A stretch of 64,000 bases of DNA from Azadirachta indica. Its lineage: Eukaryota; Streptophyta; Magnoliopsida; Sapindales; Meliaceae. Each line of letters begins with the position of its first letter. Positions within the stretch are counted from its first letter, which is position 1. Both the position numbers and the translations under genes were made by a program. The notes below the pieces were generated by a model. The model was not told the origin of the DNA. It worked only from the letters and a program-made list of their open reading frames with translations, and ran no database searches. Location of the stretch: the NCBI GenBank assembly GCA_022749755.1, contig CM040445.1:1199182-1263181 (forward strand), in the 5' to 3' direction. Below are positions 1-12,726 of the stretch, one piece after another.

Positions 1-669
1 CAAACACGAAACTAGCTAGACTTGAGATTGTGCCCACCATGGACGTTTCAAAGAGTGCAACTCAATCTCTTGTTATTGTTGACCTTGAAACCCAAAAAAA
101 TTTAGAAAAAAAAAAAAAAGAAAAAACATACAAACGAAAGAAAAGGAAGTGCGAGATTTTCTTACGGGATACCTCCCCGGAAGGTTCACTGAGTTAGGCT
201 AAATAAAAAATAAAGATTTCTTTGGGTAAATGTTTTTTTTTTTTCGTGTGTGTGTGTGTTTAATTTAATATAATATTTATTTGGAGGGTTGTTGAGAGAG
301 AAATTAGAGGAGAGAAAGAGAAAAATGGAGGGTTATACGTACGTAGGGACAGAAATGTGTATTATCTGGTTGGGGAAATGTGAGCTAGTCGTTGTCATAA
401 TCCTGGGTGGTATACACATATTTTTATGATTTTTTCCGTGATAAGGTCCTCAAAGCCAGCTGTTTTGTATTCCTATTCCTATTTCCTACTGCAATATATA
501 ATATGCTGGTATACATATCTAAATTGCTTTGCTTGATTTCCTTTTTTTTTTTTTTTTAATCTATTCAATATTCATTCATTCCTGATCTTCTCTCTACTTG
601 GGATTATTTTATTTCTTGATTTTGGACTTTTGCTTCATTAAACAACCACGAATTCTTATTATCATCATC

Positions 670-703
<34 letters not shown>

Positions 704-2209
704 TTTCAATTATTAGTTTTCGTATTTTTATTTTCAGAAAAAAAAAAAAAAAGATAGGGAATCTAACTGGGGTTAGGGTTTTGACTTGGTTTCATTAAAT
801 TCGTACGGACCACTTCTCTTTCTGTGCGGGTGCGGTGATGGGCAACTGGGTCTGGACGATAAATTGATACCTAATATTATAATCGATGAATGATAAAAGT
901 TAATTAATTACAAGTCTCTTCTCTCTTTCTTTATGACAACAACAAAGTAAAAATTCTCACTGTTTTCCCACGGGTCCCCTCTTCTTCTAACGTTCAGCTA
1001 CATTTCCATTCTACAATAATTCAATAAATAAAACATTTTCACTAATTAGATTTTTAAGATCATATATATATATATATATATACACACACGTGTGTGTGTG
1101 TCTAGCATGTGGTGTGAGTGTCGTTTATATAATTGATATTAATTTTCTTAATTACTTAATATTTAAAGATATATTTTAATTAACAACACATGAGTTTTTA
1201 TATGTAAATTTTAGGAAAAGACAATGACAATGACAATCTAATTATAATAATTAAAAGAGTATATAAATACCTTATTTATAAATTAGATGAAATGATATAG
1301 AGAACTCCTAACTAATTAAAATGAGTATATTACGTAGACAGGTTGGATTATTAAAATAAAAAATTGAGAAACGAAGATGTGTAGTGTTAATTTATTAATG
1401 ATTCGAAATCAGCAATTAAAGCAATGATTTAAAAAGTCACAAGATGTAGAGAAAAACGAAGACCGGGGAGGGGGGATATGGTCAAACGTGGGTTATGGTG
1501 GGGGCAATTTGGTTTGCCAAAAGGCCCAAGGGGAAAGAAGCTGAAGCTGAATGTTAAATCCATGAATATCACCTACTCAACGAGGCCACTTGTTCAGAGT
1601 CAAAGACGTTTCTCTTTATTATCATCATTATTATTTGTTAACCGACTTACATTACTTGTGAGGTTTTGCTCTCTCTCTACGCCACTAGTCTAGTCTAGTC
1701 TAGTCTCTAGTCTAGTCCCCATCCACCTCCGACTTTAGTAAGTTCCAAGGATATATATTATCACATGCCTCTCCTCTTCTAAAATATTCATTAGTATTAC
1801 GTACTTAAATAGAAAAATATTCTTCACCGCTAATTGATTATCTCTTAAATATATAATTACTCAAATACCTTGATCAATTCCTTTTTTTTTTTTTATTAAA
1901 ACAATAGCCTAACACTCCTTTTTTTTTTTTTAAATTACTACAAACGTATTTAAAATTCCTAAGTTTTGTCCTTTTGAATGTACTAAATATGACTTCAAAA
2001 AAAAAAAAAATCATTTACTCTCTAGAATTTAAAAATTTTACAATAAATTAAATTAAAGCATCACATGACCAGCCCAGCAGTCACATTTTTAGCCCACAAA
2101 GATTGCAGCCACATAACCTTCACAAAAAATACTCAATTCTGATGCTTCAACAATTGATCAAGTTCAAACGCAAGAAGGAATCCATGCCTTCGAATTAAAA
2201 ATCAAGCAA
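1..2209. other. AT-rich intergenic stretch with microsatellites
   Basis: No coding exon is recognisable. The stretch holds simple repeats: an ATT/ATC-rich tract near 655-710, a (TA)n then (GT)n compound repeat near 1062-1101, TAGTC repeats near 1686-1716, and several poly-A/poly-T runs. Short open frames here are low-complexity and have no protein-like composition. Confidence 0.6.
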
Positions 2210-2311
2210 TTAATAGAACATCCTCTGCATGCCTCTTTCTCGTGGAGTTGCGCTTGCTTCAAACTCATCCATCTTTCTCTGTTGGGTTAAGGATGTTACC
2301 TCAATTGCCTT
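2210..2311 (-). CDS. possible 3'-terminal coding exon of an unidentified minus-strand gene
   Basis: Read on the minus strand, this block gives 33 codons of ordinary-looking protein, rich in charged residues, containing KMDEFEASATPRERG and ending at a TAA at 2212-2210. It lies directly after a long poly-T tract and a CAGTAG, which could serve as a 3' splice acceptor. The frame stays open only if TAG rather than the stronger CAG is the acceptor. No convincing upstream exon is visible between 2.4 and 10 kb, and I recognise no family. It could equally be a chance open stretch in a non-coding transcript. Confidence 0.2.
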   Translation of the reverse strand, partial: KAIEVTSLTQQRKMDEFEASATPRERGMQRMFY

Positions 2312-5196
2312 CTACTGCAAAAAAATAAAAAAAAAAGTAAAAATTAGTATTTTAATATTAAAATACCTGTTTATAAATACAAATGAAAGGACAGTGCGAC
2401 CAGCATATACACAACCTCTTACGTAGCTTGATTGGTAACAAGCTTGCAAGCCAATATCCCAAGCGAAACAAAACGTGCACAATTAATTACGCAAAATCAT
2501 TCTTTTAATTAATTAAAAAAGAAAACTCGTACTACAACCAAATTCAGTAAATCTAGTCAAACAACAATATCATATTAAAAACTTTAAATCAATTGCTAAT
2601 TAAGAAACTCAAATTTCTAGAATATATAATATAACAGATTTTACAATGCACGCACACATTTTCATATATAAGAAACTAGAAATCTATCTATAGGCAATTA
2701 TGAACCAACGCATTCACACACTTTTAGGTAATCTTTCTACACCAACAACTTAATTATTTATGAATTTAAACTCAAAAGAATTTTATAAGAGAAGATCAAA
2801 CAGCTAGATAATTATAAAAAAAAAAAAAAAAAAGTTTCAAATGATAATATAATGTATTATCTAATTCCAAAATCTAATATACATTTCAAATTCAATAAAA
2901 TTTCAATTCGATTTGTATTTACATTGTATATATTACCAATATTAATTGAATATATGGATCGAGCTGCATGCCGCCTACTTTACCGTGTTTATAATTATCC
3001 GCAAACACGCCTTCAGTCAGTGCCACTATCCCTTACACTTACAGCATCATATCCAAAACAACAAACACCTTCTAGTAACTTCCAAAATCCAAAAATAATT
3101 AAAAATAGATATATATATATATATATATGTGATAATATCACAAATTAATACTTATGAATACTTCAGATAAGATATTTGATAATAACTCATCAATATTCCA
3201 ATTTAGCCGTCAATATAAAAGGGACCCATGCATGCACATTCACATGACTTTACAGAGTTTGATCACGACAAGAATTTAAGGCATATTTTATTTTGCTCTA
3301 TTTTTAATAAATGTATATCTAATAATTTTATCTCACAATAATTAATATTAAATTTGTAAACATCCCAATCTTGGTTTTGAATATACATTAATTGAGATTG
3401 GAACTACAAAGCCATTGTTATTAAGGCATGTAGTAATATATATTGTAAATGTTATTGGGTGGTGGAGATCTAGAGATCAGAGTAATTATATAATTAATTA
3501 ACAGACCAAATTCAATTTTGAATATATATCTTGGTAATGCTAAGCCTTTTGTCCCACTTGTTAGTTTTAAATATAATTACTAAAAATAATGACCGAATTG
3601 GTATTCGTAACGCAAAACATTATTCTTGACAGCTATAATCACTATTTTTCACTAAAATAATTAAATTTATTAATTACTTTGAAAAAAGCTTAAATATCTT
3701 TAAAATTTGAAATATTAGACAGGTAAATTTTAATAATTTAAAAAAATATCTATTAAAATCTTTACTGATTAAAGTTGACTCATGTTTAGTGGTAGCCAAC
3801 TAAAAAAATATTTATTTTTAAATTCTCATCTAAAATTAAATATAATAATAATGATAAATATTTATTTTATAATATATTGACAATAAAATATTTATTAGTG
3901 TTGATTACATATTGAAATTAAATACAACAGAGCATAAATAAATATTAGTTTAATAATAAAATAGAAATTTTATAAATTTATTTATTTTACAACACATTCA
4001 TAATACATATATTAAATTTAAATAAAATATATTTATATATAGCTAAAATATAAATAAAATGATAAAAATAAAACTATATTTTTATAAAATAAATTTGTTA
4101 TATCTTTATAAATATTGATAATATCAATGTACTGTAAAATAATATTATTTTTTTTATTTTATTAATATATTTTATATAAATATATTATATTTCGTCAAAT
4201 TTTAAAAATTTATTAATTATTTAATTAAATAACAATTATTATACATGAATATAATAATTATTTTTTAATAAATATTTTTTAAAATAATCAGAGTGATCAA
4301 TTTGGTGACCAAATTTTAGGAACCTATGCTATAAGTCAGCTTTTAAGTTTAATTAATTAATTAAATTATAATTAAACGGTCATTTCCAAAAAGGTTTGGC
4401 AGGATAGCTTTCGTCATCCGTCGTGATTAGAGTGACGTTTTCAATTTATTGGACCAATCAACTATTAATTAATTAATTAATCCATGATTAAATTAATTAT
4501 CAGATTGGTCGTGACGATTCTTTTTGACTATGCCAAATTACATGGGGCTAATAACAAAACAATCCAACAACTTGCAATCCATATATATAGCCCACTTGTA
4601 AAGATCATGCAAATACAATTCTTCCCAGCCAGCCCATTGTTTATATTTGTCTTTTTTTTTTCTTTCTTTTAATATAAAAAATAAAAACATAAACAATTTT
4701 CGTTCCAGTACATATTAATTACCCACTAAACTAAATTAATTAAGACTTGATGATATAGGCTTAAGAAGCAAATTACAATTAGCATCACCTAAGTTTACGG
4801 GTTCAAATAATTGGGGCCACGCATGCATGCCTTTGGTAATTTCATAAATACAACATATCATAGTAATAAATTAATTAATTGGTTAATTAGCTTATTATAG
4901 ATGTTGATTACGGAGGGGATGATTAAATATTAACAAGAGGATTAAAGTTTAAAGCAGTTTTTATTGGCAGATGGGATGGGCTTACATTACATATATATAT
5001 ATATATATCAAGCTGCAAAAAGTTGTCCAATGTCATGATCCTCAAGTAAAATTAATTAATTAATTAATTAATTAACAATAATATCATTATCATAATCTTA
5101 ATTAATGGTTCACTTTGTTTACGCAAGCTTGCTTGCAACCATGCAAGTCCATACGACGGAATTGTTAATTTTGTAATTAATAATATGTATACAACC

Positions 5197-5233
<37 letters not shown>

Positions 5234-6395
5234 CAACTAATGGAGTGTGTATATATATATATATTATACCATAATATTTTAAGGCAGTGTCATATATTTA
5301 ATATTTATTTTAGTCTCTTTCCTACAACTTGCGGGGAGGAAGTGGGGTAAATTAAACTAGTGGCATGTGAGAAATTTTATTTATTTATTTATTTATTAAA
5401 AAAAGGTGAAAAAGGGATAGCGTGCAGCCTTTCTGAAGAATCTTAACCCAGAAAAATCGGGCCGACTGCACCTGGTAAATGCAAATGCAACCCAAATACA
5501 ACAACAACAATTAATTACCATATGTATTTGTACGTAGACACCAGTGTGAGGTATAATGGCCTAAAAATATGTAATTTATATAATTTTTAGAATAAATAAA
5601 ATTAATATTTTTTTATATTTAATTATATTTACATTTAATATAAAAAAATTTAGTTTATTTATATAACCATAATTTTAGTTTATATAAGTGTTATATATAC
5701 AAAAGAGGATTAAAATTATGAATAATAAATTGTAATAATTCGTAATAAATTAATTAAAATTGAGTTTTTAAATTAAATATTATTAATGCGGTTTATTAAC
5801 ATTAAGAATGTGATAATTTTATTCGAACTGTTAATGTAATAACATTATGGTGAAGACACTTTATATAATATGATTATATAGAATTAGACCAAACATAATT
5901 TAAATTTTCATATAAATTCCGTTACTAATTAAGAATTCAAATAATATCAATAAATAATCATCTATAAATCAATCTTAATTTTGAATATTCAAAAACTCCT
6001 ATTTATGTTATTGAGTTTTTTGTATTACATGTTAAGGTTTGTTCTAATAACAAACTCAACACTCGTATCTTGGAGATTTAATAGAATAAATAATTGAAAA
6101 TTTGAGATACAGATATAAAATTCATTTATTTATTGGAAGTCGGAAAGATGATTTCTTTAAGTGTTAATTCCGAAATTGAATAGTTTGAGCGCTCAATTTA
6201 TAACTGGTTTATAAATTAACTGTTTAATGGAGAATTAATGGAACTTAAGGATAAAGATATAATTAGAGGGGTAAAACGAAAAATTGACCTATCTCTTATT
6301 ATAGACAGTTTATGAAGAGTTGAACTACATGTAGTGATTATATCAATGGATTGCTTAAAATTTTTTAAGTAAAATATATTTATAATTATAAGTAT
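2312..6395. other. AT-rich intergenic stretch, no gene seen
   Basis: This 4-kb stretch has extremely high A+T, with (TA)n tracts near 3108-3127, 4991-5008, 5199-5235 and 5250-5264, and (AATT)n near 5051-5074. I see no exon, splice pattern or RNA gene that I could defend. Confidence 0.6.
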
Positions 6396-6555
6396 GGGTG
6401 ACAATTTTGAACTCGACCCGAGAAACATAACACGAAAGTTCTGAGTTTAAGTTAAGGTAAGTTGACACGATTAATACCAACCTATTAATTGACACAATTA
6501 TTATTTGGATAATCAAATCATGTCAGCCCATCAACCCGTTTAATTTATGACTATT

Positions 6556-6620
6556 AAGATTCGAACTCAAGTTTTCAAGGCCACAATGTGGCTTTTTTAT
6601 CCACTAAACTACTACCACTT
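6556..6620 (-). mobile_element. SINE-like tRNA-derived head
   Basis: On the minus strand a pol III A-box-like word (GTAGTTTAGTGG, 6612-6601) is followed about 35 bases later by a B-box-like word (GAGTTCGAATCTT, 6568-6556). This spacing is normal for tRNA-derived SINEs. The sequence does not fold as a functional tRNA in any obvious way, so I call it a SINE head rather than a tRNA gene. Confidence 0.45.
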
Positions 6621-7000
6621 TTTAATTTAAATTATAGATGTAATTTATATTTATATATTACGATATTTTAGGTCTTTTTATATTATAATGCTAAATTATT
6701 TTTAATAGTTTTAAATGTATTTATTTTTAATTTAATGTTAAAAATTAATAGTTACTTGTAAATACAACAAAATTAAAATATTTTTAACTTAATATTTGAT
6801 AAGCATAATAAATAATAAATAATTTATAAATTTTTTGTGATATTTTATTTAATAATAATTTAAATAAAGTTTATATGTGTAACAATCAAACTAAAATATA
6901 GTCGTGTAAAGAAAATAAGATCATTTAATAATAAACATTTCTCCAAATAAAAAATATTCATATAGTTCCTCTATTATAAATGGGAGTTCATTTAAAAAAA

Positions 7001-7640
7001 AGTGAAGATAAATTTATCGATTAATAATCTCCATTTCGATAAATTTGATATAATCTTAATTAATTTTGTATACATAATTTATATTATTAAAAAATTATTG
7101 TAATTTAAGCTATTGTACCACAATTTTGATACTTGTACATCTATCATAATTTAAGTTTATTACAGAATGATTTATCTTTTGTCATTGATGATTTCGTAAT
7201 AGCACGTAATTTTCTTAAAACTTTTCAAATTTAATTATCTAATACTTATTTAATATTCAAGTTAAAGTGTATCATTTAATTTTCAAACTAAAGTGTATCA
7301 ATATAAATACTTAAGGCATATTGCTTTGTATAATGTAATTACTCTTTATTATAATTGAAGGCTAATTATTTTAAGAAAAAAGTGAAGATAAATTAACTAT
7401 ATTAATACTCTTCATTTTGATAAATTTTTGACATAATCCTAATTAATTTGTGATAAAAAACTTTATCAATGATACACTTTCATATTGTAACACAATTTGA
7501 ATATTTGCATATCTATCGTAATTTAAGTTTATTAATAAATAATTTATACTTTATGAACTGATAAATGATAATACAGCTGACGTACTAGTTAATTAGCATG
7601 TTATTTTTCTAAAACTTTCAAATTTAATTGCTAGCAATTA
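7001..7640. repeat. diverged direct repeat, period about 380 bp
   Basis: The block starting AGTGAAGATAAATT at 7001 recurs at 7381. The same ordered words follow in both copies: a CTCxxxTTTGATAAATTT run, then TAATTAATTT, then ATCTATCxTAATTTAAGTTT, then a TTTCTAAAACTTTCAAATTTAATT-like run. The copies have diverged by substitutions and small gaps. The repeat lies inside the putative 6396-8741 element. Confidence 0.6.
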
Positions 7641-8423
7641 TTAATTAATAATATTAACATATGACTATTACATTAATAAGATTACGAAAATTAATAACTA
7701 TTTAATATGTTATAAAAATTAATAATTGTGTCAAAATGGTTATATTAAATATTTGTAAGTATAGGAGACTCAAAAATTAGATTTTCAACTACTAAATTAA
7801 CTTAATCAATAAATAATTATGCATACACCATATTATATACTATATACATTAGATGGATGATTAAATGAATAATGATTCCAAAAACTTAAAGCAATAATGA
7901 GAATAAAATTATCTAATAAAAACTAAATCTAAATCAAAAAATGAAAAGAAAAATTTATTTAAACTTTTTGTAAAAAATAATGCAAAAAATATAAAAAGAA
8001 AGAACTATTTTTTATTAAGACTATAATTATTTTTTTCTTAAGAATAATTATTGAATAATACGTTTTTAGATAATAAAATTTACAAAAAAATCTTATCCAT
8101 AATTGGTTGTTATAAAATATCGTGTTCATAAATAGTTTTTACAAAATTTTTTTTTTATTTTCTTCTTCTTTAATTTTATTGTAAAAATAAAAAAAAATAA
8201 ATGCATTACATGATGATTTTAATTTTGTAATTTTTTATTGTTAGTAATTTTTTAATTTGAAAATGCTTTTCATTAAATAATTTTATTTTAATTACTTGTA
8301 ATAATTTAGCATTCGTAATTTAAACTAACTTCTATGTAAAATAAGTTGACAATATAATATAAAAAAACCTAAAATGTGATATAAATAAATAATACATTCA
8401 CAATTTAAACAAAAATATAGTTG

Positions 8424-8471
8424 TAGTTCAATGGTTAAAATTATATTAAATTAAGGTTTTGCGTTCGATTT
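8424..8471 (+). mobile_element. second tRNA-like A-box/B-box pair (SINE-like)
   Basis: TAGTTCAATGG at 8424 fits a pol III A box, and GCGTTCGATTT at 8461 resembles a B box 26 bases further on. No cloverleaf is apparent. This is weaker than the pair near 6.6 kb. Confidence 0.3.
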
Positions 8472-8741
8472 TTCACAATTATAATTTTTTGTATTTAAAT
8501 TAAATAGGTTAATGGGTTAACTCAATTACCCGAATAATAAACAGATCAATCCGATACGATTATTTAATTAATAAATGAGTTAATGGATTGTGTCGTGTCA
8601 CTTGTTTAATAAATGGGTTGTGTCCAAATTAAAAATTCTTGATACGATTAATAAATGAGTCGTATTCCAGTTGAGGGATACTGACACGATTAATTATTTA
8701 ACGCGACTTAAACACGACCCGTGAACTCAACTTGCCACCCC

Positions 8742-10963
8742 TAATTTGAAGAGTTGAATTCTAGATTTTTAGTAGAATAATATTGGAATTAATAAATTGG
8801 ATTAATTAATTGAAGAGTTTAATTAATTATTTAAATTTATTAGAACTTGAAATTATAGGTCCATAGATCTCTAGTACCACCTCTTACATCAATACAGTAA
8901 ATAATACAATAGATAAAATTATTATATTGAATACATATTTGAATTTGATTAATTAATTATTAAGATATTTTAAGAAAAATATTTTTTATTAATAATATTC
9001 AAATAATTTAATTTAAGAAAAACTTGCAGTAAAAATAATTTAAAAGCATCAAGAGTTATTTTTTTTTTTTCTTTTTTTTATTTATATTAAAATTATATAC
9101 TCATATAAATTTTATAAATATATTGACTTAATTTTTTGTTGTTTATTTATTAAAATTTTCCGACAACTAGCTGATATTATCTAATTAAAATCTTGTAAAA
9201 GTAACATTAGCATTAACATTAACATGTATTTATATATTAATATTAATATTATATGTAGGCCCCATCTTAATTAATTAGAGAAAAGAGAAAATGAAAGTAC
9301 ACGGCAAATTATTAATATATATATATATATTATCCTCTTAATTCCTAATTAATTGATTGATATTTAATTAATTTGGTATTAGTGACTAGTGTCCAACTTG
9401 CAATTTTTATTTATATTAGGCTTTTTTAATTTATAGCAGAGGAGTCGGATTGAACAGCCTAATTTTCTAGCCACCTTTTGTTTACTTGGAAAATTCGATC
9501 TACGCAACGGCAAAGCAAACGCTGACCTGGCTGGCTGACTTAATTACAACATCTTCCATTCCGGAAAAAAAAATAATTAATTAAAAAGAATGGAAAAAAG
9601 AAAAATTTATATTTAATTTCGATGGTGTCGTACTAATAAACTAAATCAAACGAATTCAATTCAAAACCTACACACCAAGACCCCGCCCCTACGAATAAAA
9701 TGTTGTGGGTTTTTAGGATTTTTAATGAATAGCGTAGGAGAAGGAGAGGATTTAACAAAATGAAGTTGGCTAGCTAAGCAAAGCAAAGCAAAGCAAAGCA
9801 AAGCAATCAAAATTAAGCAACGTGTCGAGGGATGGGAGGTTATTGGACGGACTTAATTGTTGGCCAGTTATTCAATTTTTGACTCTATCATCGTCTCCTA
9901 TATATATATATATATATGCATGCGTATCGCATTAAATAGACATGGCATGCCAACGAGAATGTGAAAAGTACATAAAATAAATATCTATACAAGTATAGAA
10001 CCAATAGTACTGCATTGAAAACATGTATGTTGAAATTGTTTGTTTGTTTGTTTGGCTTTTTTTTTTTTTTTTTTTTTTTTTTGTCGTCTAGCTAACATTC
10101 ATGTTGTTAAAAGGTCTTTTAGTTTCTCAAGAGAAAAAGGATACATAAATATACAGGCTTGGAATGAATAATAAATAAATATAAAAAGAAAAAGTGGGGG
10201 ATGGGAAGGAAAAAGAAACACACAAACAAAACAAAGAAAAGACAAGCAAGAGAAAGAGAACGGAAGCAGAGAAAGAAAGAAAGAAAGAAAATAGGCAAGA
10301 GTTTGGTGTAGATGTTGAGGGCTGAGGGGGAATTAGAAGCATTAAGGAGAAGAAAATAGGCAAAGCGTAAATAGGTAGGTAGGTAGAGGACCACGCATGC
10401 TGCTGCTGCTGCATTTGATTTCCCAACTCTTACGTGAATTGGAATTGGAATTGGATGGACCACCACCACCACCACCGCCACTCTCCTACCCATCCAGTTG
10501 CCAATGTCTATCTTGTTTTGTATTGTTGTTGTTTTTAATGTTATTACATTTAACTAATTAGCATATATATATATATATATATATACATCCATTCATTTTG
10601 TAAGAATTTAAATGTAATGATCGAATTCTATATTATTTATTTGTTGGGACCCCGACATTTTCTCACATCTTCCCTTCATTAAAATTTTCTTGCGGCCAAT
10701 TAGTTTTACTTTGTTATTGGGAAAGGACAGTGAAAGCGAGAGTAGCCTCGTAATTTTATTTTACAATCTGCAGAATAGATTACGTACTGTCGTTTGTCTC
10801 ATATTAATATTATCAATGAATTTCGTTTGTCTCAATTATTAAATATACTTATATTTAACGATTTATAATTAATATAATATTTTATATATATATATATATA
10901 TATATCTATAAAACAATCGGTGAAAGTAAACTGAGGTAGCGTAAGATTAAGATAATTGCCAGT
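8742..10963. other. intergenic stretch upstream of TIM13
   Basis: AT-rich DNA without a recognisable exon. It contains a run of AAGCA units at 9776-9806, a long poly-T near 10057-10082, and (TA)n near 9899-9917, 10562-10584 and 10886-10906. The part from about 10120 to 10500 is strongly purine-rich on + and pyrimidine-rich on -, with GAAA, GTAG and CCA microsatellites. It resembles a plant 5' leader, but no coding region follows it on either strand. Confidence 0.5.
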
Positions 10964-10982
10964 TGGGCTTAAACTATGGGCT
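10964..10982 (+). promoter_or_regulatory. paired site II elements (TGGGCT) upstream of TIM13
   Basis: TGGGCT occurs at 10964-10969 and again at 10977-10982, 13 bp apart start to start. A third copy in reverse orientation (AGCCCA) lies at 11137-11142. Site II elements (TGGGCY) are known TCP-type factor targets enriched in plant promoters for mitochondrial and ribosomal protein genes. Regulation here is inferred. Confidence 0.6.
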
Positions 10983-11218
10983 TCAGCTCTCTCAGGTAGA
11001 CCTTAAATGCACCTAGGTGATAAATTGTCGGCGTTACCTTTAAACAGAACGGTGTCCCTCCACTGAAGGGGGACCGTTAGATACTTATTGGGGGGCATTT
11101 AATATACAATCAAGATTTCATCCTCCTCCAGTTTTTAGCCCACGTAACTTTGCCCACTAAAAAGCCTCCCACCTACCCCACGGGGTTTAAGGTTAAAAAA
11201 TAATCTGCCTCTGGTTTC

Positions 11219-11226
11219 TAGGGTTT
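11219..11226 (+). promoter_or_regulatory. telo-box (TAGGGTTT) just upstream of TIM13
   Basis: The 8-bp telo-box word lies 44 bp before the TIM13 start codon, in the probable 5' leader. Telo-boxes commonly act with site II elements in plant growth-related genes, and site II copies are present upstream here. Confidence 0.5.
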
Positions 11227-11269
11227 ATTGTACAATTGAGAGTTACAAGTGGAGCAGAGAAAAATATCA

Positions 11270-12726
11270 ATGGATTCGTTTTCGTCAGTTCCAAGTGGCT
11301 CAGGATCGCCTCAGTTCTCAACTGAGGAGTTGATGGATAAGGTCAAGGCCCAGCTTGCTCAGGCTTACGCCCAGGAGTTCCTCGAGGTAACACTCAATTT
11401 TTATTTCTTTTATTGGTTTCCCTTGTTTATGAACATACGATTCTCTTTTTACATTCAATTTGTGGCTTTTGCTCTGTTCTTACTCTTTTTCTTTTGTTTT
11501 TCTTTGCTTTCAGTGCCCCATCATTATCATCATTCTTTTGGGGTTAGACAAAACAGTTATATTATCAATAGCTAATTACAAGCGACTATTAAATTAAATA
11601 GAATGGCAGATATTTTGGAGTTTTTTTTATTTTCTTCGTCTTTTGAGTTTCTGGCCTTTGGTTGACTGTGGTAACCATTTAGAAAGTGGAAATCAGTTGT
11701 AGAAAATCTCAGTGCAGTGGTGTCTGGCTAAAATAAGGTGCTTTAAATCAATCAAAATAATTAATTTGAGTGGCTTTCTGGGAATGGACTTTCATCTAAA
11801 TACATTATTAATTTGTGCTATTTAGTTGGGGGTGAATAGACTTTCATATAGATACATCATTGATTGTTGGTTTTTTGGTTGTGGCTGTAATTTTAGTCTG
11901 GAGAATCGGATTTTCTTAGAGACTTTTTCTGCTATCTACATTATTGTTTTGTGCTTCCTGTTAATTCTCTGAGTTTAGGCAAGAACTTAGCATGTTTTAG
12001 ACAACAATCGAAATGGAACTCTTTTCTGAAGTTGACGTAAGGTGTCGTACATAATGATTTGTATGAGATTAGCAGTACTTCTTAAATTATTGGTGTGTAC
12101 ATACTTTGAAACTCTGGCAAATTAAGCCACGAGTTTACCTTATAAATCATCTAATTTTGCTGGTCATGGTTTATTTTGACACATGATTTCAAAAAATTTC
12201 TTATGTTATAGGAAGGGCACTGGAAATCAGTTCTAATATGTATTCATGTAAATGGATTTCTTTTGGCCACTCTCTCACTTCACTTGGAACAGTGTCTGGA
12301 AATACATTATCGCTGAATGGAGGTTTTTTTTTTCTTTTTTGGCCACTCCACCATACCCCTCACACTTCACCTGGAACAGTGTCTGGCTGTTGCTTGCTTC
12401 TATTTGTTTATTGAGGCACACGAACAAATGCGCAACTCTTACTGGACTGCAACTTCATGTGACTTCTGAAAAATTGTTTATCGTGTCTTACATTTCTTAT
12501 TTGGATAGATCTTATTTTCCTTTATTTAGAGTTATGGTTTAACTATGTAAGTGATTACATTTTATTTGTTAAACAGACTGTAACAGGTAAGTGCTTTGAG
12601 AAGTGCATCACAAAACCAGGTTCAAGCCTGAGTGGCAGTGAGAGCAGTTGTGTCTCTAGGTGTGTGGATCGCTACATTGAGGCCACTGGTATCATTGGCA
12701 GAGCTCTCTTTAATGCACCCCGCTGA
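11270..12726 (+). CDS. TIM13: mitochondrial import inner membrane translocase subunit TIM13
   Basis: Small Tim chaperone of the mitochondrial intermembrane space. By family knowledge it pairs with TIM8 to carry hydrophobic precursors to the inner membrane. There are two exons, 11270-11386 and 12577-12726, joined in phase 0 across a 1.19-kb GT-AG intron, giving 88 residues, the usual family length. The twin CX3C motifs are complete: C45-FEK-C49 and C64-VSR-C68, 14 residues apart. An N-terminal helix ending AQAYAQEFLE precedes the first cysteine. The ATG at 11270 is chosen because the upstream in-frame extension lacks an ATG and the MDSFSS start is typical of plant TIM13. The promoter carries paired site II elements and a telo-box. 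Confidence 0.93.

Larger units (their letters stand above)
6396..8741. mobile_element. putative DNA transposon or paired MITE with inverted GGGTGRCAA ends
   Basis: The left end begins GGGTGACAATTTTGAACTCG. The right end reads ACTCAACTTGCCACCCC, whose reverse complement begins GGGGTGGCAAGTTGAGT. The two ends therefore form imperfect inverted repeats. Both are followed inward by related sequence rich in CGTGTCA, CACGACCC and ATTAAT words. No transposase frame is visible inside. The flanking 8 bases on each side do not match, so a target duplication is not supported. It is either one decayed non-autonomous element of about 2.3 kb or two members of one family in opposite orientation. Confidence 0.45.

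Noticed and set aside
6556..6620. Possible tRNA gene from A/B-box words
   Set aside because: No acceptor-stem pairing or anticodon arm is apparent. Better explained as a tRNA-derived SINE head.
10119..10493. 124-codon minus-strand open frame
   Set aside because: Made of microsatellite translations (Val runs from CCA repeats, Phe/Leu runs from GAAA repeats); no domain.
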